64,000 bases of DNA from Candidatus Uabimicrobium amorphum (GCF_009002475.1 NZ_AP019860.1:6834501-6898500), one strand, 5' to 3'. Counted from the first letter of the stretch, positions 35,411 through 44,723 are shown. The notes: a model not told the origin generated them from the letters alone. Numbers and translations are program-made.

Positions 35411-37853
35411 GCAAGAAGATCTGCAATTTAAAGAAATTGCGATGTCTTTACAATTAATATCGGCAAAACACCTGCAAGATTGCATTAATTTGCAAAAACA
35501 GTGGTTTTTTGAAGGGGAGCATTTAAGCCTTGAGCAGTGTTTGTTGCGTTTTGGATATTTAACTCAGCAGCAGGCAGATATTATACACAAAGAAATCGAC
35601 ACCAAAGGCCCAGAGCACAAAATATTAAAAAACTTTGGTCGCTATCAAATTATCCTGGAGATTGGTCGTGGCTCGATGGGAATCGTTTACAAAGCATTTG
35701 ACCCACAACTAAAGCGTGTCATTGCGATTAAGATTTTACAAGGCAAAGGTCATGATGACATCGAACGATTTATGCGTGAAGCCAAAGCCACTGCGAAACT
35801 GAAACACCCCAACATCGTCGAGGTATACGATATCGGTTGCTTTGATCGTAAATATTTTTACGCGATGGACTATATCGAAGGCGAAACACTCGAACAATTA
35901 ATGAAACGTCGCAAACTCACCATCAAAAATTCACTCAATCTAATGAGTAAAGTTTGCGAAGGAATTGCTTACGCACACGAAAATGGAATCGTACACCGCG
36001 ATTTGAAACCAGCCAACATCATGATTGGAAAAGACGGAATTCCCAAAGTAATGGACTTTGGTCTGGCAAAAATTCTCGACGAACACGACCAACTTTCGAA
36101 AAGTGGTATGATCATTGGTACGGTGCAGTACATGTCACCCGAACAAGCTGAAGGGAAGGTGCATTTAGTAAGCAAAGCGAGTGATGTTTATTCACTTGGG
36201 GCAATTCTTTATGAGATGATCACGGGTAGAGCCACATTTATTGGCAATTCTTTTGCGCAAGTGGTCGATCAAATATTGTATAAACTTCCCACACCATTAA
36301 CACAAATAAAGAAGATGGTACCAAGTGAGTTAGAGCACATTTGTTTAAAAACCTTAGAAAAAAAACCGGAGAATCGCTACCAAGATGCGCAAAGTTTCCT
36401 AACCGACCTATCGAATTTTGTCGAAGGAAAAAGCATCGCCGCACAGAAATCACAACTGAGTGTCCGAGATAAATTTTTACAGGTCAAATTTTACAAAAAA
36501 CGAATTATTGCGGCGTGTATTTTTACCGTGGTCGTCATCATGAGCTGTTTTATGCAAACAGGCTATGATAACACCGACCGCGCTAATAAGGTAATCTCCT
36601 ACACGCAAAAGCAGCTTAAAAATTTAAAAACGCATACGTCTTTTGTATGTAGTGCCGATAAGCCTTTTATTTTCCATATCGAAGACCGCGAAGACCTGCG
36701 TAAAAACTTGTTAGAATACATCGCACTATACGATTTACTACAAAAGAATGTCCACTTAGAACAAGGAATAAAGCACGGTAAAGATTTACTACTTACCATT
36801 AAACGAGAGATTATCTTGCAATCGCAACTCTACGGCAATGATTTTCTTAGTGCTCTACATCTGAGAGCATGTAAAGCTCTCATGGAAGAGAAACAATTTT
36901 TTACTTTCCAGCAACAGATTTTCGAAGAACAAAATGCCATAAAGACGAAGTTCATCAAACGCATTAAACACATAATGGCAAACACCCCGCAAACCATTGA
37001 CAATGCCTATATAGATTTGTATTGCCAAGAAATGCTCTCCATGCCACGACAGTACATTCACGATACGCTCATCACTTATTTGGACAGTAAAAACGTTACA
37101 CAACAAACCCTAACAATTCGTTTTATGGCAGGTAGCACAACATCAGACGCCGATATCGATTTGCTCATCCAAAAACTAGAGTTGTCGCAAAGCATTTTTC
37201 TGGTAAATGAACTACTCATTGCCCTAGTGCAGTGCAAGACAACAAAGGCTTTAGACGCGGTGTATAGTTATCTAGCGAAGATAGAACCATTCAGCGTTCT
37301 ATGGTACGAGGTAGCAGATAAATACGATTTAATGTTTAAAAATATTCGCAGTGCAAAAAATAGCAAAAAACAACAAAGCCTCAACAACAATATTGTTAGG
37401 TTTGTCGAAGAAAAAATGTTGCGCCCGTCGTGTCTAATCATAAATAAAGCACCTCTTGTAAAAGTAAACTACTTGCTGGAAATGGCCGAAGCGCAGTATC
37501 AGTATCAAGGGCAAATGCACAATTGTACGCTTTTCTTCAAAAAAGATGATAGCAATATAAAGTCATTGAGCCCACAACGCGCTTTTTTAGACTACGACAA
37601 AGAATCCAGCGTGGATACAGTACTGCAAAACAATATAAAAGAATTCTTGCAAACACAAAAAATCATTCCTGGGACACAGTTAAATCAAGTCGAGCGCATT
37701 CAGATAAAGAGAATTGATTTTGATCTTTTCGTCACAACAGTGGAATATGAATACCAAGTGGATGACGAAAATATCAGACGCGAAAAGCACGATTTTTACA
37801 TAGCAGATTTGGCACAACAGTACTACGTAGTCGCTGTCGGAGAATCCCCATAA
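35400..37853 (+). CDS. Transmembrane Ser/Thr kinase with uncharacterised outer domain
   Basis: An 817-residue protein starting at GTG 35400, with AAAGGA upstream and overlapping the previous kinase gene by 11 bases, so translation is coupled. The N-terminal helical module (about 1-75; LQLISAKHLQDCINLQKQ and LLRFGYLTQQQADII) is of the same type as in the 32480 kinase. The kinase (about 80-345) has GRGSMG, K111, H199-R200-D201, DFG and MSPEQ. A membrane helix is at about 367-387. The outer 430 residues are helical to about 680, then end in a beta-rich portion; I recognise no family there. The two adjacent kinases share the QLSKSGMIIGT activation segment and are likely duplicates with different sensor regions. 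Confidence 0.88.
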   Translation: MLNEQEDLQFKEIAMSLQLISAKHLQDCINLQKQWFFEGEHLSLEQCLLRFGYLTQQQADIIHKEIDTKGPEHKILKNFGRYQIILEIGRGSMGIVYKAFDPQLKRVIAIKILQGKGHDDIERFMREAKATAKLKHPNIVEVYDIGCFDRKYFYAMDYIEGETLEQLMKRRKLTIKNSLNLMSKVCEGIAYAHENGIVHRDLKPANIMIGKDGIPKVMDFGLAKILDEHDQLSKSGMIIGTVQYMSPEQAEGKVHLVSKASDVYSLGAILYEMITGRATFIGNSFAQVVDQILYKLPTPLTQIKKMVPSELEHICLKTLEKKPENRYQDAQSFLTDLSNFVEGKSIAAQKSQLSVRDKFLQVKFYKKRIIAACIFTVVVIMSCFMQTGYDNTDRANKVISYTQKQLKNLKTHTSFVCSADKPFIFHIEDREDLRKNLLEYIALYDLLQKNVHLEQGIKHGKDLLLTIKREIILQSQLYGNDFLSALHLRACKALMEEKQFFTFQQQIFEEQNAIKTKFIKRIKHIMANTPQTIDNAYIDLYCQEMLSMPRQYIHDTLITYLDSKNVTQQTLTIRFMAGSTTSDADIDLLIQKLELSQSIFLVNELLIALVQCKTTKALDAVYSYLAKIEPFSVLWYEVADKYDLMFKNIRSAKNSKKQQSLNNNIVRFVEEKMLRPSCLIINKAPLVKVNYLLEMAEAQYQYQGQMHNCTLFFKKDDSNIKSLSPQRAFLDYDKESSVDTVLQNNIKEFLQTQKIIPGTQLNQVERIQIKRIDFDLFVTTVEYEYQVDDENIRREKHDFYIADLAQQYYVVAVGESP

Positions 37854-37869
37854 CATAAGAGAGATTTGC

Positions 37870-38763
37870 ATGTCGAAAATGATCATTGGAATTCACGGGT
37901 TATCCAACAAATCGCCCAAAGATACACTCGAAAAATGGTGGAAGCAAGCGATTCAAGAGGGCTTGCAAAAAAACGTTCGCTGTAAACAAGATTTTGAATT
38001 TTCACTGGTGTACTGGGCAGATCTATATTACAAGTATCCGTTACACCAAGACAAAGACTACGAATTTGACAGTTTGTATAACAAAGAACCATATGTGAAG
38101 TCGGACAACAAAGCGTTGACGAGCTACAAAGAGGGTTGGTTGTCGCGCATGCGTGCGGAGTTGACAAACCCCGACAGCGAAATACTACAAACGCTAAAAA
38201 GCAAATTCGATATAGAGGCAGCAACAAACTACTTGCTATCGGCATTTTTTAAAGACCTACACTTCTACTACAGTGGCAAAAAGCTACGCGACCGCAACGG
38301 CAAAAAAAGGCCTATTCAACAAATTTTAACTCAACAACTAAAAAACGAAATCACCCAACACAAAGGCAAGGATCTTATGCTAATCGCCCACTCTATGGGA
38401 ACGATCATTGCTTTTGACACACTACACAAACTACCTAAAAGTACCAAGGTATCACAGTTTATCACCATGGGCTCACCACTGGGAATCCCTCAGGTAAAAG
38501 TCAAGGCCGCAGAAAGTGGCTCACCGCTAGCGAAACCAATGTCCGTTACTGGTAACTGGGTAAATTTTGCCGATAAGAAAGACGCCATAGCCCTCGACCC
38601 ACACTTGGCGGACGATTATGGCGGAGGGATTATCGATGAAATGGTCTTAAACGACTACCATATCAATGGAAAGCACAATTACCATAAATCCTACGGTTAT
38701 TTACGCACTCCCGAAATATCGAAATATATTGCGGAGTTTTTACGCGGGGAAAGCAACAAATGA
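37870..38763 (+). CDS. Alpha/beta hydrolase
   Basis: A 297-residue soluble protein. IIGIHGLSNKS near residue 5 gives the oxyanion-hole strand-loop, and LIAHSMG contains nucleophile S175 in a GxSxG-like (AHSMG) elbow, followed by ITMGSPLG, the usual next strand. The acid and histidine are probably in the C-terminal part, where VLNDYHINGKHNYHKSYGY offers candidates. It lacks a signal peptide. Substrate unknown: lipase-like or a PGAP1-like hydrolase are both possible. The gene begins 16 bases after the kinase stop and overlaps the next gene by four bases. Confidence 0.8.
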   Translation: MSKMIIGIHGLSNKSPKDTLEKWWKQAIQEGLQKNVRCKQDFEFSLVYWADLYYKYPLHQDKDYEFDSLYNKEPYVKSDNKALTSYKEGWLSRMRAELTNPDSEILQTLKSKFDIEAATNYLLSAFFKDLHFYYSGKKLRDRNGKKRPIQQILTQQLKNEITQHKGKDLMLIAHSMGTIIAFDTLHKLPKSTKVSQFITMGSPLGIPQVKVKAAESGSPLAKPMSVTGNWVNFADKKDAIALDPHLADDYGGGIIDEMVLNDYHINGKHNYHKSYGYLRTPEISKYIAEFLRGESNK

Positions 38764-39257
38764 ACCGAAAACTCCATCTCAACGACGATCTAAAAACAAT
38801 CGTGCAAGAAATATACAATAAAAAAGACGATAGCGAAGAAAAAAAACAAGCATTTCTCGCGCTAAAAGAAGCCGTCAAAAACATGAAACCCGATGCCGAA
38901 GATAAACACGACACGCCTGACGGTATTGCAGGACGTTGGGAGCAATATTCTTGGCGTCATGAATACTATGCGACTTTTGAAGTGGCGAAAAACAACGGGG
39001 AATACAGCATGAAGGTCGTTGCCAAATCGACGGAATTGGAACTTCTACATCCACGCCGGCTATTCAACATAAGTTTCGACGGCAATATTTGGCGTTTCTG
39101 CTCCGACTGGGGAGAAGACGGAATGGCAAATTTCGAGTTGCATAAGATTCACAACAATCGTTTCGAAGGTGACTGGTACCGAGGAAGCCGACGTGGATCG
39201 ATGAGTATTTGGATACGCGAAGGGACCGGATCTGCAGATATTTCTACTGGTGAATAG
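38760..39257 (+). CDS. Hypothetical protein coupled to the hydrolase
   Basis: A 165-residue soluble protein that I do not recognise. Residues 1-45 are a charged helix; the remainder is rich in aromatic residues and alternating strands (GRWEQYSWRHEYYATFEV, NISFDGNIWRF, FEGDWYRGSRRGSMSIWI), which suggests a small beta-barrel or lipocalin-like fold. The ATGA overlap with the hydrolase gene indicates coupled translation, so it may be a partner or inhibitor of that enzyme. No signal peptide or membrane segment. It ends the long plus-strand gene run. Confidence 0.65.
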   Translation: MNRKLHLNDDLKTIVQEIYNKKDDSEEKKQAFLALKEAVKNMKPDAEDKHDTPDGIAGRWEQYSWRHEYYATFEVAKNNGEYSMKVVAKSTELELLHPRRLFNISFDGNIWRFCSDWGEDGMANFELHKIHNNRFEGDWYRGSRRGSMSIWIREGTGSADISTGE

Positions 39258-39350
39258 GCCTGGAGCACTAGGGCAGGCTTTTGTAATTTATTTTAGATAG
39301 GGGCTTACGTTAAAGTATTGTGTCGACTTTCGTAACCGTGCCCCTGCCCC

Positions 39351-39384
39351 TGACTTAAGCGTAAACGACATATAATAAAGACTT
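39351..39384 (+). repeat. Short direct repeat, left copy
   Basis: The stretch starting TGACTTAAGCGTAAA at 39351 reappears in the same orientation at 44372-44405 with scattered changes. In both places it precedes the larger repeat block. Confidence 0.65.
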
Positions 39385-39422
39385 ACACCATGTGTTCTCT
39401 GGAAATACAAAACTACGATCGG

Positions 39423-39508
39423 AGTGTCATCCCTGACTTGATCAGGGATCCAGGCGTTTTGAAGTTTACTTCATATTGTGGATTCCTGATCAAGTCAGGG
39501 ATGACACC
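39423..39508. repeat. 28-bp inverted repeat element
   Basis: Arms 39423-39450 and 39481-39508 are complementary except for two positions and enclose a 30-base spacer. Each arm itself contains the palindrome CCTGA-CTTGA-TCAGG. A further partial copy follows at 39556. It has no coding capacity, like a non-autonomous or REP-type intergenic element. Confidence 0.75.
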
Positions 39509-39555
39509 TTGTGGTAGTTCCTTCTCAATAAAACTGAAGTTTACTTCAGGGAACG

Positions 39556-39690
39556 GTCATCCCTGACTTGATCAGGGAACCAGACGCTTTTAAGTCAAAT
39601 TTGCATTGCTGGTTTCCCGCTTTCGCGGGAATGACATGGATTTGTAAGTCTTTTATTGAGTAACACTTACTTATTAAGTCAATGGCATTG
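39556..39690 (+). repeat. Direct repeat block, left copy
   Basis: Begins GTCATCC, contains GCTGGTTTCCCGC with its inverted partner GCGGGAATGACATGG, a TTTATTGAGTAACACTTA stretch and ends AAGTCAATGGCATTG. The same series occurs in the same order and orientation at 44533-44665. Confidence 0.75.
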
Positions 39691-39794
39691 GACCGTGACC
39701 GTAGTCGTAAACGATTTTTTCGGTCACGGCGACGATTACGACTACGCACGACTGCGCTCACGATTACGATTTTCGTTAGCTTTCTATCTCTCCT

Positions 39795-42700
39795 TTAATC
39801 CCTCAGCGAAATGGCAATGGCGATTCGTTGTTGTTTACGGAAATTCGTATCTAGTTCATCTTTCGCTGTACTGAATACTCTATAGTTGGTGGTACTAATC
39901 TTGTAGCGCAACGGTTTACCATCGATATCGCGGAATACACTATAGGAATATTCCTCTGCTACCTCTTGTAATGTTCGTGGAAGTCTGTTGTATTTCAAAC
40001 GATAGCGTTCTATCAAAAGAACAGTTTGCAGCACTTCGCGGTATAGTCGATGACGTATCACAAACTTTTCTAAGTCATCATATCTAACGGCGATGATGGA
40101 AAACGGAAAAATTTGTTGTTCTTTTATGTAATTGTCATTTATGGTTAGCATGCGTTGCTGTAGCGGTTTTTGCATTTGCTGCAATATCGCTTTTTGGTAT
40201 ACAACGTAGTCATCAAAACCTTGCATCAGGTAAAAGTTAAAATAAAAGTGCATGTACACCTTCACCACAGGACTCGGTTTTTCTTCCCCGAGCATTTCCC
40301 TTTCCTCTAAATTATTTCGCAGAGCTATCGCTGCCTTTACCGCAAAGTGAAACTCCATTGCCATCGCTTTTTCTAGTCGCTGTTGGATGTCGTAAGATGA
40401 TAGTGACAACAACTGTTGTAAGTCGTAATCGTCAAATTTTCGATTGTTCAGTAACCACGCACAGCTTTGCAATACGACTTTTTGTTGGAGAACTTGACTC
40501 AATACACTTAAAAGCGTCGGGTCATTTTCTACGGAGTTGGCACATTGCATTGCTTGTTGCAAACTTCGCAGTGCCTTTTTGTTGTCTTTTGCTTCAACGA
40601 TTGCCCGGAGAACAAATAAACGACTGGCTTGACCGATCTCTTCTTTCAGAGAATAGTAAATCTCATGCCAATGGCAACTAGCGAAGTCCAGTTCTTTTGC
40701 ATAACAACACCTAGGAATTGCCACGGCTTTTTGTAAAATCGTTAGCGCTTCTTTATTCGCCAACAACGCTGCGCGGATGTCTTGGGTGTTTTCAGAGTTT
40801 AGTTGTTTGTCGCTGAAGATGGCATCCCAGTCTACATTTTCGAGAGCGTTTTTGTCGATTTTCTCGAACGCGTTTTCGAAAACATAGGCCGCGTTTTGCG
40901 CTGTGGGGATGGTATTGTATAACTGTGTAATTTTTGGTACTTCGTTTGTTGATTGTAATTCCACAAATGCTTTGTCTATTTGTTGATCAACACTTTTTTG
41001 CAATTGGGAGAACAGTATCACAAAGATAATAAACGCTACCGTAAAGGCATAGTTCATCTTTGTTTTTGTCGAAAAACCATTGTTGAAAAAGCTTTGTTCT
41101 AAGAGAACAATAACGGCAATGCTCATCCACATGAGACAAATCAAAAAACTTGCGAAACTTTGCACATAGTAGATCATCACAACCGCCATTACCACCGTGG
41201 TCATCCACCATAAACTTGATAGACTTTTGATCAATAACTGGTGTAGTGTTGATCTACGCTCAATGATGCACAGAACAGCAAAGGGAAACACCGATACACA
41301 GAGTAAAGTAATATCGGAAAGAATAACCACTCTGCTTGCTTCTCCAAATTTGGGCAACGAGAGAATTGTCGGAAACGCCAAAAAACAAAGAACGAAAAAC
41401 GTGCCGCAAAGCCCCCAAAAGATCATCTTATTACATCTCTTTACCATTTCTTTCATATACGGTACCTGGAATAGCGCCCAACATGGTAGCCAAGAAGACA
41501 GCAAAAACAATGCGATCGTTGCATCATATTGCTTTGAAAAAAGCAGTAAAACGTAAACGATTAGTGATAGACAACAGACAAAAATGACGAAGATCTTTTT
41601 TGCAGAAGAGAATAACTTTGCGGCGTGTTCGTTGTAACTACTGCGTAGCTGAAGTAGTTGTGCACGTTTATGCGTCGCCAACACCAGCGAAAACAGTGTC
41701 ATAAGTCCGAAAATTTTGATTAAATTTGCGAAGGGCGTCGGAGTGTGGGGATAAAATATCTTGTAGTAGGTATATTGACCAATGTATACAAAAATGATGG
41801 CCAGTAATGCCGCGGACAACTTCAAGCTATGTACGCGCAAAAAAGTGTATGCGTCTATTTGATGTTTTTGACAGCGATGGGCGGCAAACATTGCAAGAAT
41901 AATCGTCGTCACACCACTGGCGTAAAAAAAGACTTTCACGGTTACAGGAGGTGTTTTCGATACAACGAAAGGCGTTGCGGCAACGATAGACAAAAATAAT
42001 GATAGGGAAAAGTACCACAGTAATCGATCACTACTCCATTCTTCAATAATTTTGTCGCGTACAAAACGTGGTTGTAGGTAGAGCATGGTGGCCATCACAA
42101 AACACAACAAGCTGAGATAAGACAATCTATTTGTCCACAAAAAAGCGGTCATTTTATGTTGCGAAAGCAAACCCAAGTGACAAGCGATGGCGGAGATAAA
42201 TGCAATTAAGGACACATATAGCACCGCCTTTAAGGGCAAAAAGTATTTTTTTTGATAATGTTGTTCTTCGCGGAATAGATTTTTTAAACCATGGAGATCG
42301 TAGACGAACATTTTTACACTTTGGTAACGCTTTGCGGGTTCCTTGTGTAGACATCTCATACAAATACTGCTCAAACGTTCCGAAATATTTTTGTTCAATT
42401 TGCACGGCGCTATGGGGTCTTCGGTGAAAATAGTACTCATGATTTGCCACTCATTTCCGGCAAAAGGCCGGCGCTTTGTTAGCACTTCGTATAGAGTGGC
42501 TCCTAGGGAATAGATATCCGCGCGATGGTCTATTTTTTCGCCGTTAATTTGCTGAGGTGACATATAAGCAGGTGTTCCAATAATGTCTCCGGTACGGGTG
42601 ACACCTTGCGTTTCGTCATTTACTCTGGCCAGCCCAAAATCCATTAACTTTGGATGGCCATCTTTGTCTATCATAATATTTTCTGGCTTGATATCGCGAT

Positions 42701-44144
42701 GAATCATTCCATTGCTGTGAACATCATGTAAGGCTTCACCAACGCGAATTAAAATGTCCATCATCTGCGAGGTACTCATTTGCTGTTCGCGAATAACTTG
42801 TGCGAGCGTTTTGCCATGGATAAACTCCATGGCAATATACGGTTGTGGTTCGTTTCCCACTTCGTGGAACGCGACGATGTGCTTGTGTTGTAGCTGCGAA
42901 ATGCTCTGCGCTTCGCGACGGAAACGCACAAAGGAGTTACTATCTCGCTCTGTCGCAAACAGTAGTCGTTTGAGAGCAACCTTTTTGTTCGTACGCATAT
43001 CCACGGCTTCATAAACCACTCCCATACCTCCGCGTCCGAGTTCCTTTATGAGTCGGTAGGGACCAAATTCATGCGGCATCGCGTTTTCAGGTTGTCGTGT
43101 TTCCGTATCGACATTGGTGTTTTGTTTCAGCGCTATATTTTCGGTCGCGGCAGTGTCGTGTTGTGTTATCGATCGTGGCTGCTTTGTTTCCATCGCCATT
43201 CGCAGGGCCTCTTGAAATGCGGTCATTGTTTGGTAGCGTTTGTCGCTATTTTTTTCGAGTGCTTTCATACAGATTTTATCCATATGCGTTGGGAGATCTA
43301 GCATTATATTACTGGGTAAAATCGGCGTTTCTTCCACAATAGCGCGCATGATTGTCTGCATGTTTCTGTGGGCAACCACAGGTTTCCCCGTTAGCAATTC
43401 GTAAAGGACGCATCCTAGAGAGTAAATGTCGGTACGATGGTCAATTTCGCGTTTTTGTGCACGAATTTGCTCCGGAGACATATATCGCGGCGTTCCCAGT
43501 CTGGCGTTGCTCTTTGTCAAAGATGTTTCACTGTCCATCAGTTTCGCAATACCGAAATCGAGAACACAAGGCTCATTGCTTTTTGTCAGCATAATATTGG
43601 AAGGTTTGATGTCACGGTGAATAATATTGCTTTCATGTGCATGGCGAAGTGCATCGGCTATTTTATACACAATTTCCAGCGCCTGTGCGCTAGGCATCGG
43701 TTTTGTGATTTCTTTGAGAGACTGGCCGTCGACGAGTGCTGTCACGATAAACGGGTGTTGTCCTTCAATGTCATCATCAATAAAATGAACAATACCTGGG
43801 TGGTGTAAGGACGAAAGAGCCTGAGCTTCGCGACGAAATCGCTCAAAATTTTTTGTAGGACTGCTCTGTGGCAATAATTTTAAGGCATAGTGTTTTTGTG
43901 AATAAATGTCAATCACTTCATAGACAGTTCCCATTCCCCCATGCCCTATTTGGCGCACCACCTTGTAGTTTTTTATTTTTCGCGGGGTTATTTTCCCGTC
44001 TTTGGTTTTACGCGAATGACGGGTTTTCTCTTTAATTTTTTGTGGGTCAATTGTCATCGACCTGTGGCAATTGGGACATTGAATTTTTTGGATTTTACTA
44101 CTGGAAACCGATAGTTTTTCTCCACATTTACAAACAACTCTCAT
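39795..44144 (-). CDS. Tandem double Ser/Thr kinase with zinc ribbon and polytopic membrane domain
   Basis: Start at ATG 44144 (1449 residues), behind AAAGGA; the frame continues upstream to 44273 without support. The N-terminus is a zinc ribbon (C5, C7, C23, C26). Kinase 1 (about 60-325) has GHGGMG, K89, HRDIKPSN near 177 and DFG; kinase 2 (about 359-620) has GRGGMG, HRDIKPEN near 481 and DFG. Both keep all catalytic motifs. About 13 hydrophobic segments follow (about 660-1055), then a helical cytoplasmic or external region, and a C-terminal piece (RYRLKYNRLPRTLQEV, then DGKPLRYKI...YRVFS) resembling the C-terminal part of planctomycete pseudopilin-like proteins. It stands alone between two related repeat regions. 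Confidence 0.88.
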   Translation of the reverse strand: MRVVCKCGEKLSVSSSKIQKIQCPNCHRSMTIDPQKIKEKTRHSRKTKDGKITPRKIKNYKVVRQIGHGGMGTVYEVIDIYSQKHYALKLLPQSSPTKNFERFRREAQALSSLHHPGIVHFIDDDIEGQHPFIVTALVDGQSLKEITKPMPSAQALEIVYKIADALRHAHESNIIHRDIKPSNIMLTKSNEPCVLDFGIAKLMDSETSLTKSNARLGTPRYMSPEQIRAQKREIDHRTDIYSLGCVLYELLTGKPVVAHRNMQTIMRAIVEETPILPSNIMLDLPTHMDKICMKALEKNSDKRYQTMTAFQEALRMAMETKQPRSITQHDTAATENIALKQNTNVDTETRQPENAMPHEFGPYRLIKELGRGGMGVVYEAVDMRTNKKVALKRLLFATERDSNSFVRFRREAQSISQLQHKHIVAFHEVGNEPQPYIAMEFIHGKTLAQVIREQQMSTSQMMDILIRVGEALHDVHSNGMIHRDIKPENIMIDKDGHPKLMDFGLARVNDETQGVTRTGDIIGTPAYMSPQQINGEKIDHRADIYSLGATLYEVLTKRRPFAGNEWQIMSTIFTEDPIAPCKLNKNISERLSSICMRCLHKEPAKRYQSVKMFVYDLHGLKNLFREEQHYQKKYFLPLKAVLYVSLIAFISAIACHLGLLSQHKMTAFLWTNRLSYLSLLCFVMATMLYLQPRFVRDKIIEEWSSDRLLWYFSLSLFLSIVAATPFVVSKTPPVTVKVFFYASGVTTIILAMFAAHRCQKHQIDAYTFLRVHSLKLSAALLAIIFVYIGQYTYYKIFYPHTPTPFANLIKIFGLMTLFSLVLATHKRAQLLQLRSSYNEHAAKLFSSAKKIFVIFVCCLSLIVYVLLLFSKQYDATIALFLLSSWLPCWALFQVPYMKEMVKRCNKMIFWGLCGTFFVLCFLAFPTILSLPKFGEASRVVILSDITLLCVSVFPFAVLCIIERRSTLHQLLIKSLSSLWWMTTVVMAVVMIYYVQSFASFLICLMWMSIAVIVLLEQSFFNNGFSTKTKMNYAFTVAFIIFVILFSQLQKSVDQQIDKAFVELQSTNEVPKITQLYNTIPTAQNAAYVFENAFEKIDKNALENVDWDAIFSDKQLNSENTQDIRAALLANKEALTILQKAVAIPRCCYAKELDFASCHWHEIYYSLKEEIGQASRLFVLRAIVEAKDNKKALRSLQQAMQCANSVENDPTLLSVLSQVLQQKVVLQSCAWLLNNRKFDDYDLQQLLSLSSYDIQQRLEKAMAMEFHFAVKAAIALRNNLEEREMLGEEKPSPVVKVYMHFYFNFYLMQGFDDYVVYQKAILQQMQKPLQQRMLTINDNYIKEQQIFPFSIIAVRYDDLEKFVIRHRLYREVLQTVLLIERYRLKYNRLPRTLQEVAEEYSYSVFRDIDGKPLRYKISTTNYRVFSTAKDELDTNFRKQQRIAIAISLRD

Positions 44145-44371
44145 TTTTTTCCTTTGACAAATTTTATTGCGGAAAAATACCGTTGTGCATTGTTCCTGCT
44201 GCGATGAATTGTGAGTTTTAAAACACAATGTAATGTAAAATAATCGCGTTTTTATATTAGGGCGTATCATCAATTAAGTCAATGAGATAAAATAACTCAG
44301 GATGCAAGAAATACAGCAGCTAAAAAATTTTGTATCGTAATCGTGGTCGTTACCGTGGTTGTCAAGCCCAT

Positions 44372-44405
44372 TGACTTAAGCGTAAATAATATATCAAAAA
44401 AGACT
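44372..44405 (+). repeat. Short direct repeat, right copy
   Basis: Partner of 39351-39384, same orientation; begins TGACTTAAGCGTAAA. Confidence 0.6.
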
Positions 44406-44532
44406 GCTCCCTTGTCATTCCTGCGAACGCAGGAATCAATGCCATTAAGTTAAGGTTTTAATCCGCGAATTAAAAGGGTTTAGAAGGTTTAGCCAAATGC
44501 AATACCTTATAATGTAAAGCTTACAAGTACAT

Positions 44533-44665
44533 GTCATCCCCATGAAAATGAGGATCCAGCGTTTACAAGTCAATTTTATGTTGCTGGTTTCCCGCTTACG
44601 CGGGAATGACATGGATTTGTAATTTTTTTATTGAATAACACTTATTCTTAAGTCAATGGCATTGA
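44533..44665 (+). repeat. Direct repeat block, right copy
   Basis: Partner of 39556-39690. The core GCTGGTTTCCCGCTT and CGCGGGAATGACATGG is almost unchanged, and the end AAGTCAATGGCATTG is identical; the first 40 bases are more diverged. Confidence 0.75.
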
Positions 44666-44723
44666 AGGTGAAGGTCACGATAATTCTAATTGATAGCAAA
44701 TTACATTTATCATAACTTTGTTA

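Larger units (their letters stand above)
39258..39794. other. Repeat-rich, gene-free region
   Basis: No supportable gene. It holds a MITE-like 28-bp inverted repeat (39423-39508), a third copy of its arm at 39556, a conserved direct-repeat block (39556-39690), and interleaved palindromes (39693-39701 with 39721-39729; 39701-39710 with 39736-39745). The last may also terminate the minus-strand kinase gene that ends at 39795. Confidence 0.7.

Noticed and set aside
39371..39376. TATAAT in the left short repeat as a promoter
   Set aside because: No -35 at the right distance and no gene start follows on that strand.
39258..39794. CRISPR array
   Set aside because: Repeats are few, of unequal spacing, in both orientations, and without similar-length spacers or cas genes.
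39546..39874. Two short frames in the repeat region (39546-39761 minus, 39656-39874 plus)
   Set aside because: They translate repeats and palindromes and share no features with proteins; one runs into the 3' end of the kinase gene.
44145..44273. Extended N-terminus of the double kinase
   Set aside because: The ATG at 44144 has AAAGGA upstream and begins a zinc ribbon; the extra 43 residues look like translated leader.
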